Part shown: positions 55,204-64,000 of the stretch, in pieces
Layout of the letters: every line of letters begins with the position of its first letter
Numbering within the stretch: the stretch's first letter is position 1
Source of the DNA: Haliotis asinina
Taxonomy: Eukaryota > Mollusca > Gastropoda > Lepetellida > Haliotidae
Direction: 5' to 3'
Assembly: GCF_037392515.1 (NCBI RefSeq)
Contig: NC_090282.1
Span: 35,019,054 to 35,083,053, forward strand
Length of the DNA stretch: 64,000 nt
Position numbers and translations under genes: made by a program
Notes under the pieces: model-generated
What the model was told of the DNA's origin: nothing
The model's database searches: none
What the model saw: only the letters and a program-made list of their open reading frames with translations

Positions 55204-56718
55204 CTATATGCAGAAAATGAATTATGTGGGTCCTGACAAGGTGCGATTGTAATTGATTTTCTTCATTGTCTGTTAGCTGCACATTACAGGCGCAGTTCAT
55301 CAATTTACGTGAAGAACTGACGATAGCGATTTCACATTAAACTATTACTTGAAGAGGTAATGTCACGAGTACAACTGAAATACCCTCTTCTTTGCATAAC
55401 TATCTCGTTGCTTGTGTACCATGGAGGTTAGTACAAGTGTTTATAATCATTTGGTAAACGTACCGATCATGTTAGAACCTGAAACATAAGTTACATGTTT
55501 CCATGGTAATAAAGCTCAAACTGCTGAAATTAAGAATGAGTTTCGAGGAAAGGACAATTTTGCTGGCCCATTTTATTCGCTCTGCACTCTGTTTATACAT
55601 TTGCAATACAAAGAACCCTTAGATTTGTGCAAATTCACAATATGTTTTAGCAACGCTATAAATTAGTCGATTTAGATTTAGTTTTGTGTCATTATGCATG
55701 TAAACATACTTTCACACACACACGAAACCAGCAGGGCGATGGGTTAAGTACTTAAAGCAATGTGAAGAATTAGGATAATGTTTTCCGACCAAGGGTGAAA
55801 TGTGTGAATAACCCAATAAATACATTAAAAGAATCTGGTGTTTTGTGTAAGCATCAATATTCTCGTCCACTGGTGAATTCTGTTTCGCCGATAGGTAGTG
55901 TGGTGCTGTGTTTTCCCAAATATTATTTTCAAAAAATCAGAATTTTCATCCTTTGTATATATCCGCGTGTTCAGTTTTGTCAAATCCTTTATTTGAGGAT
56001 GGCCACAGTTCCGAGAGTTTTTGGACCATTTGTTTTCCAGATATATATTGTATTTAAACATCTCAAAAATAATTTGGTTATTGCTCTTTACCCAATCTTC
56101 ATTCATTGTTGTTGTGGGCCAGTGTTTCTTTTGTAGGCGTTATTCCAAGAGTTAAAAAAAAAACGTCTTAAAAAATGAGAATATTACGATTCACTTGCAT
56201 CAATACTTACTACCACTGGTGTGTTTTAGGACTTTCAAATAAGATTGATTGCTTACATTCGACACAGGCCATTTGTGATGGTATTCACCAATGAACATGT
56301 ACATATACGAATGTCTACCAAGAAAACACTTTAAAGAGCACCCACAATTAGCAAGGCTGCGTTCAGTAAGAGGGAACGTAAGTAAGTCACGACACTTCCA
56401 GGTGACAAACAGCGGTCGCGCAATTTGTAACCAGAACTGTTTCTTGAATATACAATTGCCACCAGAAATCTGGTACCGGGAGTAAGCTGGACCCCGTCTC
56501 GCATATCGCACGTTTGCGAGCGCAAAGGAACCAGCTTAGTACCGGAAGTAGCGAATCGCGAGATTTAAAGGCCCCATTACTGTTAAATATATCAATATGG
56601 AGAACTCGTAAATGTTCCATTTAACAGGACACAACAATTCACAAACTGTCTTGTATTTGCGCGTAGTCGCACAGACTAAGCTAAAGATAAGGCACCATTG
56701 TATAGTACGTCCAATGAT
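55204..56718. other. Unassigned DNA downstream of the GPCR gene
   Basis: No second gene is recognised. Open frames at 55795-56136 and 56200-56620 lack known motifs and overlap on opposite strands. Confidence 0.5.
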
Positions 56719-57816
56719 TCAGATACTTGTGTTTTCCCGTTTAGGACAGTGTTTGTATGGCTTGACAGTGAGAAAATTGTTATCCGAATGTGCAATGTGG
56801 CTGACACAGGAACCCTCCTCTGCCGATCTGTTTCGGTTACTGCTATTGGACGTTTTGGGGAACACGTTTGCTCCATGATTAGAGAAAGAAGACCGTTGCA
56901 AAGGTTGACGCCAGAAGAGCAGTGTTTTCTTGTAGCCTTCTCTAAAGCTGCGATTCATGATACCGTAGAGGAACCAATTGACGCATGAGTTGGTGAAGGA
57001 TGTGTATGAGCAGGCGATGTGAACGGTAGCAGGCCATGTGTCGTCTCTGTCAGCGATGGTAGTGATCATGTAAGGGCTCATAAGAACCGCAAAACAGAGA
57101 AATACAGCAAACAGTGTCTTGATCAGAGCTATCTCAGAATGCTTGGGGGCTCTGTTCGACGACAGTCCTGCCTGTCTGATCCTGTTTTTGGCACTCCTGA
57201 CGTAGCGGTAGATGAAGAAATTACAGATGAAGATGATGATGGCAGGAACGGCAATGCTGCCAATGAGGAGAAAAAGAGTGTAACCGAAGTTAGCTGTTCG
57301 GTCATATCCGCAGTAATGCAACTTCCGGTCATACCGGAAGCGGCCCCAACCAACTAGCGGGGGAAGAGTCATGAGTGCGGCAACGACCCATATGCAAGCA
57401 CAGATTGTAACAGTCGTGTATTTCGTGAAGACGCGGTGGTATGTGTCGCTGTGGCATACGTTGAGGTAGCGGTTTACTGAGATGACGGTGAGGGTCAGGA
57501 GAGACGCAACGTAGGCGCACACGATAAGGAACCCATTAAAGATGCAGTGTCCAGGTCCAGCTACTGAGTACCTCCCCGTTAGCAGATCCACCAGCAGGTA
57601 GGACACCACGTATCCTAGAATTATCAAGTCGGCCACAGCAAGGTTGACAATATAGATACCGTGGAGGGTTCGGAACACACGATTGGTTGTCATGGTAACA
57701 ATAATGAGGAGGTTTCCAAACGTACCCGTGACGACGTAGAGTATACCGATGACGATGAAAACGACTCTAGCTTCCTGGCTTATTTCGTATCCGACGTACG
57801 GGTCTGTTGAGGACAT
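56719..57816 (-). CDS. Melatonin-receptor-like class A GPCR, 365 aa, intronless
   Basis: Seven-transmembrane rhodopsin-class receptor in the plasma membrane. TM1 has GN with N35 and TM2 NLAVADL with D63. C91 before TM3 and C169 in extracellular loop 2 form the usual disulphide pair. Other landmarks are W143 in TM4, P191 in TM5, P248 in TM6 and NWFLY (280-284) in place of NPxxY. TM3 ends NRYLNVCHS, with NRY in place of DRY. NRY followed by -CHS, and a TM7 N-x-x-x-YG motif without proline followed by -N-FR--Y, are typical of melatonin receptors (NRY-YICHS, NAIIYG), so a melatonin-like or related orphan amine/lipid receptor is most likely. Unlike melatonin receptors, TM6 reads CFAVLMSPY without the CWxP tryptophan. 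The 80-residue tail is Ser/Asn-rich. The start MSSTDPY is the first Met of the frame. Ligand unknown. Confidence 0.88.
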   Translation of the reverse strand: MSSTDPYVGYEISQEARVVFIVIGILYVVTGTFGNLLIIVTMTTNRVFRTLHGIYIVNLAVADLIILGYVVSYLLVDLLTGRYSVAGPGHCIFNGFLIVCAYVASLLTLTVISVNRYLNVCHSDTYHRVFTKYTTVTICACIWVVAALMTLPPLVGWGRFRYDRKLHYCGYDRTANFGYTLFLLIGSIAVPAIIIFICNFFIYRYVRSAKNRIRQAGLSSNRAPKHSEIALIKTLFAVFLCFAVLMSPYMITTIADRDDTWPATVHIACSYTSFTNSCVNWFLYGIMNRSFREGYKKTLLFWRQPLQRSSFSNHGANVFPKTSNSSNRNRSAEEGSCVSHIAHSDNNFLTVKPYKHCPKRENTSI

Positions 57817-58299
57817 AGTGGCTTATGGTTAATCTATTAGGAATCTGTAAACATAATACGTTTGGTATTAGGTATTTGAAACAAGGCACAAATAGAGAGA
57901 GTCATCAATGTCCCCGGCAATGGTAAAATACCCATGAATATGTCAACATGTACACATAAATCTGTAGGACAATATATGCATTGTTCTTCCCTTGATCCAA
58001 CAAAAACATACAGATGAAAACTATTCACATACTAACATGCTTTTATCAACAACATGCTGCCAGACTGCCACATTTTGTTAAACCTCCGTGATGCTGATAC
58101 TGGAAGTAGAGAGGCACTGTTGGAAAGGAGAGTACTGATTTTGTTTTAGTCTGAAAGTTTGGCTTATAGCCATGGAAACGCAAAACATGTTTTATTCAGA
58201 AATCCAAAACTACCAAAAGACACCAGTTCGTCAACCAGACCTATCTAAGCGCCAAGTTTGGTGTAGAAATTTTGAACGTTTTGTTGAAGACAAATTTGG
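57817..58299. other. 5' flank of the GPCR gene
   Basis: No coding exon or clear TATA box seen upstream of the receptor start. Confidence 0.4.
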
Positions 58300-58366
58300 G
58301 AATCGAAAATGGGACTTTGCCGTAACGAGCGAACGCTTTAACCACCATACTACCCAACCACCCCGT
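58300..58366 (-). mobile_element. Family-1 SINE head fragment
   Basis: GGGAATCGAAAATGGGAC and GCGAACGCTTTAACCACC followed by TACCCAACCACCCC: only the tRNA-like head. Confidence 0.6.
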
Positions 58367-58824
58367 TTAACCTTATTTTCGCCTAAGGACACTCTTGTCC
58401 AAGGTTACTTTTGTCTAATTCGTCCAGAACATATCTAAATGACGTCTTCTTCGTGGTATATACATTGTATATTTCTACTGGAAATGACATGTGAAGTGTC
58501 TTTAGTTTCTGTTTCAGGGCAATATATTCTCTGCCTGACGAGGTTTCAGCAACGTTTTCCTGGGATGGGGAAGACTCAGAACTAGACACTGTACACTGCT
58601 AACGGTTGACCGCCGAACTAAGTTCCAATTGAGCAGACACATCAGTTGACGTTTATGTAGTTTTGCCCAATGGACAATAGACAGGAGATTCATATATTTG
58701 TTATTGTTCACCTTTATGTGAGAATAATATCAAACACATTCGTTACGAACGACAAATGTCAGCAGATCACAGATGTTGGCATGTTGTATCGTTGGCAGCT
58801 TTCATACGGGGGTGGTGTTCATAC

Positions 58825-58910
58825 TGAAGCCCAACGTGACACCCGAAGTGACATTGCTGGAATATTGCTAAAAGCGGCATAGAACCATACTCACTCACTC
58901 ACTCACTTCT
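58825..58910 (+). mobile_element. Family-1 SINE 3' half
   Basis: GAAGCCCAACGTGACACCCG, core GTGACATTGCTGGAATATTG, GCGGCATAGAACC, then ACTCACTCACTCACT. Confidence 0.8.
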
Positions 58911-58990
58911 TCTAATTGGGGTAATAAGGCATAAAATCACATTGGCTGCCCTCGACGTATAAGCGACGTCGTGTACGTGACCTACGTAAA

Positions 58991-59121
58991 TATACTGGCC
59001 AGAAAAAGAAACGTAACTCTGGTATTTTGGTACGTCTTTACGTAAAAGATAGAAACATGAACTGTTAATTTGATGAGATATCATTTTTTCGAAAATTCCA
59101 TTTCTTTTGTTGGTCAGTATA
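58991..59121. mobile_element. MITE with TATACTG termini, copy 4
   Basis: Left TATACTGGCCAGAAAAAGAA and right TTCTTTTGTTGGTCAGTATA are inverted repeats. Same family as 1327-1456. Confidence 0.8.
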
Positions 59122-61489
59122 CATCGAGTTATCTGTGGTTCGTGTACAAACGAACAGGAGCACAGCCGTTTGACACGGCGAGTTCAAAGAGAAAGGGTGA
59201 ACAGGAGTCCACTGAATGTTTTTCAGAGTGCGTGATACTGTCATTGGTACCATACACAAACTAAGTTGTTTTTAAAAACCTTTCTATTCATTTCAGTTCA
59301 GCAGGTGTACAGTTAAACTGGTAGTGTATCAATAGTTACACTATGTGTGAACACTAACTTTATGAAATTTATATAAGCTAGCAATGCAATGTTTGTTGGA
59401 TACAGTACTGAGGCATGTGTAAAATAACATGTATGAACACAAACTGAGTTACTAATTAACTCAATCTGTCCCATCTAGCTGTCATCCAAAGTTCGCTTCC
59501 CTAAATGAAACGTGTGTATTTGTTCCTACTAGCATCAGATAGAAGCAACTATCACATCACCACATTAATTCAGAACTTGGCATGCTGGTGGTTTAACACA
59601 GCAATATTTCAGCTACATGGCGGTGGTCTTTAAATAATGGAGGCTGGAAAAGACAACCCAGTGAACAACAGTATGACCATCGATCTGTACAAATGAGAAA
59701 CGATGACATGTGTACTGACTACCCGATGCCTGTCGCCTTGTACGTCAAGTATTCATTGCTTAAGACCAATTCTAACCAGGATGTTCACGGATATCAGAAC
59801 TTGGTACAAGAGGCATATTAAATAACGCCACGTATAAATCGGTATCAGTATTATCGCCTCTTGAACCTGCTGACATGTCAAATTTCTCCTTTGTAACGGA
59901 TTCTAAAACCATGAATTTCCACGAAAGCCTTGTCTCAAACATTAATCTTAATCCAAGGGGGCGGCAAACTGTTATGCTCATAGAAAGTATTCATGAAAAG
60001 TGAATTCGCCAAAAACTCAGATGATTGCTTGACTGTTTGCAAAGTTCCAATTCAACCCTTATCCTTTTAACTTCATACACTACTGACTCAAATGGCGGAC
60101 CAAAGGAAAACCATCATTCCTCGTACATTAATCGGAAAATATGCTCGGATATTTAACTGATTTCGAAGTTTAATGTATCAACTGTTTCATATACGTGTAG
60201 TTCAGAAACCACCATATAACCATTCCCTTCCCCCGATGTACCCAACTGAACTAGGAATACAGACATTCATATGCAAATTTATCCAAAACATATTCGGAGA
60301 GAAGAACACTTTCAACAGGTTATGGCAACAGGGATAAATTCGACTTTTCAGTACTCGGCTTTCCATATATGTTAAGCAGTATTGGGACAACTCCAGCCTT
60401 TACATTTGATAATATTTGGGATGCAAGCCATCATGCCTTTCCTATAAGGATTTCAAAGAGAGTCATACAAATCAAGCATTAGAGCGCATTGCTCGTGGGA
60501 ACGAACAGTGAAAGTACTCACCGAACAGGCAGTGGGAACTCGTATTGGGCTCGTACATCAGACACCTCTCCCTCTCGCTTGGCTATTGTAGATGCAATCA
60601 ACGGTGGTGCTAACCAACTGCCTACGACACGCCGGTCGCTCGTCAATACGGGCCTGCTGCCGTGTGACGAATGCTGGATGAGGAGAAGCAGCTACAGTCT
60701 TTCAATACTAATCATTCTCATATGTCTTAGTGCACTACAGAGACCTAATGACCCTAACTTCCAGCAATCGCATTTAGGTATGGATAATTTCATATTGACC
60801 ACCGGAAGTTATAAAGAGATGTAATGAAGCGAGAGGTGACACAGTGATTTAGTGATATCATTCGAGCGATTTTTCTTTTCTTTTTTGACTCAGCTACAAA
60901 TTCATTACTAGGACAAATGTTTCCTCAAAATAGCTTAGGACCCACGCTTTTCCTTTTAGTTAAGTATAACAACAATACATATTCCGAAACTTTTTTCACA
61001 TTTGTGCTATTATTTTAATTTAGTTAAAATGCTGAAAAACACGATCAAAACAACAAAACGAAGTGTGAAAGCACATAAAAATTTACCAAACTGATATACA
61101 AAGCACCCCGTGATTCCAGTTAAGTTCTCCCCTGAGTAACGAATTGTTCACTCATTCTTGGATGCAGAGGCTGTCGGTCGATTTCGTGACTTTCAAGAAG
61201 GTGAGTATATACGCGTGTGTGCTAAATAATTGATCACTGCCGTGTTATAAACGTCGATGTCAAGGACGTGACAAACTGTGGTGACAAGTGTATGTGCGGA
61301 CACGGTATGTATGGGGCGTATGCAACGGCTTCAGACAGTCTTTAATTATGTGTAGGAAAATGCTTGTGTTGAAAAGCCATCCACCAACTGAGGACTATCT
61401 ACACACTGTATATATAAACAGGATTTAACCATAACATGGACTTGTTATGTTTAATGGGTGTTTTACAACACCGCCACAGCACCGTTGTC
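59122..61489. other. Unassigned DNA with a SINE
   Basis: Apart from the SINE at 59580-59790, no gene or repeat was recognised, including around the open frame at 60489-60824. Confidence 0.45.
59580..59790 (-). mobile_element. Core SINE (family 2)
   Basis: Plus-strand text: CACAGCAATATTTCAGCTAC, ATGGCGGTGGTCTTTAAATA, TATGACCATCGATCTGTACA, GATGACATGTGTACTGACTA, and AAGACCAATTCTAACCAGGA at the 5' end of the element. Confidence 0.75.
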
Positions 61490-61740
61490 AATATTCATTT
61501 ATGCAGAGAACTTCGTTCGAATATGAGTCCCAGACATTTGACCTCTTCTTCTGCCTTGATGGGAGTACCATCGAAAAATAAGTCTGGGTCCTTTTGGGGT
61601 TTGTATTTACGACACAAGTGCATACAATTTGTTCAGATTTTGATAACTTGAAGCCACAGGTTATAGCCGTCTTGTGTCTGCGCAATTTTACCAGGGCATG
61701 AAATATTGAAATCATCCACGACGGGGGACTCATCAACACA
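61490..61740 (-). mobile_element. Jockey-like LINE reverse-transcriptase fragment
   Basis: On the minus strand the blocks GFKLSKSEQIVCT and, in another frame, YKPQKDPDLFFDGTPIKAEE and EVKCLGLIFERSS match the palm-to-thumb region of Jockey-type LINEs (GF-FS--KT-C-HF, P-L-L-G--I---E--FLG--FD). One frame change lies between the blocks. No other part of the element is present. Confidence 0.7.
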
Positions 61741-61984
61741 CCTGTTCAAAACGGTATTAAGACTGTTAATTTTGTGTCTAAACGTGTGACAATCCTGTGA
61801 TCAACAGGATGAGCATCAATTAAGTTACAATGGCAAGTGTCAACCAGATAATAATCTTAGCTAAGATATGCTTAAGTTTTACGATTGTTTCGAAAACAGC
61901 CTAATACAACGACAGACGCGACTATCAATGAGGTTACGACTAACTTAGCGCTAAGAGACCTTCGAAACCCTAGACCCAGGTCAG

Positions 61985-62065
61985 CGAGTCTGACCATCGT
62001 TCGCACCTTACAAGCATGGATTACTGAAGATCAATTCTAACCCGGATCTTCACGGGTCCCATAAT
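61985..62065 (-). mobile_element. Core SINE (family 2), 5' fragment
   Basis: GTCAGCGAGTCTGACCATCG, ACAAGCATGGATTACTGAAG and TCTAACCCGGATCTTCACGG are family-2 5' sequences on the minus strand. Confidence 0.7.
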
Positions 62066-62572
62066 GACGTATTTCATCCCTGTCATGAGCTGAGTGGTTT
62101 CATCCCTGTCATTAGCTGACTATCTGGGCGTAAAGAGAAGTGTCCGACAATCGGAACATACCGCCCACCCCCCAGCCACGAGAACAGCGATACCCCATTA
62201 GGAGTGCACTATTTAGTTTCTTCATTGGTCAGTTGTACGTATCCGAACCACTGTGTCACCAATTAACGCTGCACACTGATTATACGTCAGAGAATGTTAA
62301 ACATATGCAGCGGAGTAATTGCTTAGATTATTTGGCCAGCTTTCTCGGTAGGGTGACGTGTCCTTGTGAAACATACTATTCAGCCATATGGTGGGTTGTT
62401 CGTTTGGCGTACCGTAAACCGTCATCTCAAGTTCGAATCCCAGTATTGCGTTGATAATCTTTCCTAGAGGATCCTGAGTTTCACCAAAGTGTTTACTTTG
62501 CACATTCAACCAATTCGCGCACACGTACACGCACACGTACACGCACACTCAATCGCGCACTCACACTGCCCG
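62066..62572. other. Unassigned DNA
   Basis: A CA-rich stretch (CACGTACACGCACAC) is near 62515-62560. Otherwise nothing recognised. Confidence 0.5.
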
Positions 62573-62800
62573 TAAAGATCCGGGTTAGAATTGGTTTTCA
62601 GTGCCCCATGCTTGTCCTAAGATGCGCCTAACGGTGGTCAGGCCGTTGACTTGGTTGACACATGTCATCGTATTTCACTTGCGTAGAACGATAATCATGC
62701 TGTTGATCACTGGATCGTATGGTCCAGGCTAGATTATTTACAAACCGTCGCCATATGGCTGTAATATTGCTGAGTGCAACGTTAAACAACAAACCAACCA
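62573..62800 (+). mobile_element. Core SINE (family 2)
   Basis: GTAAAGATCCGGGTTAGAAT, CCCCATGCTTGTCCTAAGAT, GTTGACACATGTCATCGTAT, GTTGATCACTGGATCGTATG, ACAAACCGTCGCCATATGGC, and core GTAATATTGCTGAGTGC. It ends in AACAACAAACCAACC. Confidence 0.82.
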
Positions 62801-63174
62801 ACACTCACAGAAGCACAAATACTATTGGAAAGGACGGGTCTGTGAGTGATTGCATTATGGGGAGGTTGGATATTGAAGCACGGAGCTTGTTGTTACGGTA
62901 TTTGATATGGTGGTCCTATGACTGTGGGTTCGACTCCCTGGTTCGCACAAGCTATAATCATCGGTTCTGATGCACCATATCGGTGATCGTTTGTTTCACG
63001 AACGTGATAAACGCTATAAAAGCCCGGAATCATGCCGAAGGTGATGCTGAATCATGCCGTGATATCACAAAAGACACCTCACACACTGTTTGTATCTGGC
63101 GTGCACCTTCATACGTCGTCGAATTCCCCGAACAAATATCGCAGTATTGCAAGGTTGAAGTAAATACAGTGAGT

Positions 63175-63297
63175 GTGTGAGTTTGGGAAATATCCCACCC
63201 AAGATTATGGCGAGTGACACTAGAAATGGGCTTCACTCTTTGTACCCATGTGTGGAATCGAACCCGGGCCTTCGGTGTGTCTAGGTCTAGGCTAACC
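63175..63297 (-). mobile_element. tRNA-headed SINE (family 1), truncated
   Basis: GTGACACTAGAAATGGGCTT, CTTTGTACCCATGTGTGGAA and TCGAACCCGGGCCTTCGG are present. The core is eroded and the head incomplete. Confidence 0.75.
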
Positions 63298-64000
63298 TGA
63301 GAAAATAAAGGTTCGAACAACACCTAGTTATTCATGTTTGTGGGCTCTAAAAATCAAGATGATGCTCGTTGGTTTAAAATACATGAGTTCCTACTGTGGG
63401 GTGGTCATTACTTACTGCCCTTGTAAACATTAACATTAGAATGACTCTGTGGCGTCCTCGTTGGCGTGCAGGGTTGCGCAACGTGGGGGTTCCAGAGAAG
63501 GACGACCATAAGCTAGATGCCAATATCCACACTAATTATATTCCGATGTTTGTCAGTACCATACCCGTCCTCGTGGGAGACCAGTGGTTGAAGCTTTAAG
63601 TCCTGAATGAAAAGAGGCTGACACTGTATGGTGTAACTGACATATTGTATAAGAAGCGCTAACCTTACACACTTAATTGGAAGCGGGTCTTCTCACCTCA
63701 CATTTTAGGACAATCATTCGATGTGTACGACGATGACGTGTGTCGTTGTTTCCTCACTCACTATTAATTTCAGAACCAGTATACACATTGCAACCCGATC
63801 AACCCGCTGCACGTGACAAAGGAACAAGTACGCACATCCTGTGACGCTGTTAATGCTGCTACACAGAGATTACGACCGTGATTATGGAAATGCCATTACG
63901 GATTAGTTTAACACCTTGCGTTCGTGGTGCCACATTGCTCCTTTCAAAGTGCCAGTTACATAGTAGTTATAAGCACGGTGGTGCGCAGTCTAGTTAGTGT
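63298..64000. other. Unassigned DNA to window end
   Basis: No gene or repeat family recognised. Confidence 0.5.

Noticed and set aside
57019-57357. 112-codon plus-strand frame
   Set aside because: It is antisense to the GPCR coding sequence and a shadow of it.

Overview
The window looks like nuclear DNA of a gastropod mollusc, most likely a vetigastropod such as an abalone. That assignment rests on recognising the interspersed SINEs: a tRNA-like head, a shared core reading ATATTGCTGGAATATTGCT and a (CACT)n tail. Introns with GT/GC-AG borders, MITEs, Tc1 and LINE debris and long satellites also show a eukaryotic genome. No bacterial genes, rRNA, functional tRNA or CRISPR array was seen, and no LTR or other virus-like element was recognised.

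Layout. 1-10 kb: SINE, MITE, LINE and Tc1 debris, including a recent 2.8 kb direct tandem duplication (4352-7130 / 7131-9934). 11.0-13.6 kb: a 29-bp minisatellite of about 89 units. 16.8-21.9 kb: a complete seven-coding-exon minus-strand gene for a monocarboxylate-transporter-like (SLC16-type MFS) protein of 612 aa. 22.9-28.0 kb: an apparently intact 5.1 kb DNA transposon with 25-28 bp terminal inverted repeats, a single 832-aa DDE-like open reading frame, and eleven copies of a 14-bp motif (GAAATGTACGTTAC or close variants) on both sides of that frame. It sits inside a 12-bp tandem array, and I cannot place it in a named superfamily. 31.3-37.7 kb: a second intact transporter gene with the same exon plan. 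39.2-41.7 kb: a broken, chimeric third transporter copy. 43-45 kb: LINE debris. 46.1-47.4 kb: a nearly intact Tc1 element with one frameshift. 48-56 kb: SINEs, microsatellites, hairpin elements and another decayed LINE. 56.7-57.8 kb: an intronless class A GPCR resembling melatonin receptors. 58-64 kb: SINE, MITE and LINE debris with no gene recognised.

The three transporter copies form a minus-strand tandem array, and they are the only genes here with an evident shared history. The transposon sits between copies A and B, and nothing shows that the GPCR is functionally linked to them. The most novel item is the 22.9-28.0 kb transposon with its motif array; the most informative evolutionary item is the mosaic transporter pseudogene.
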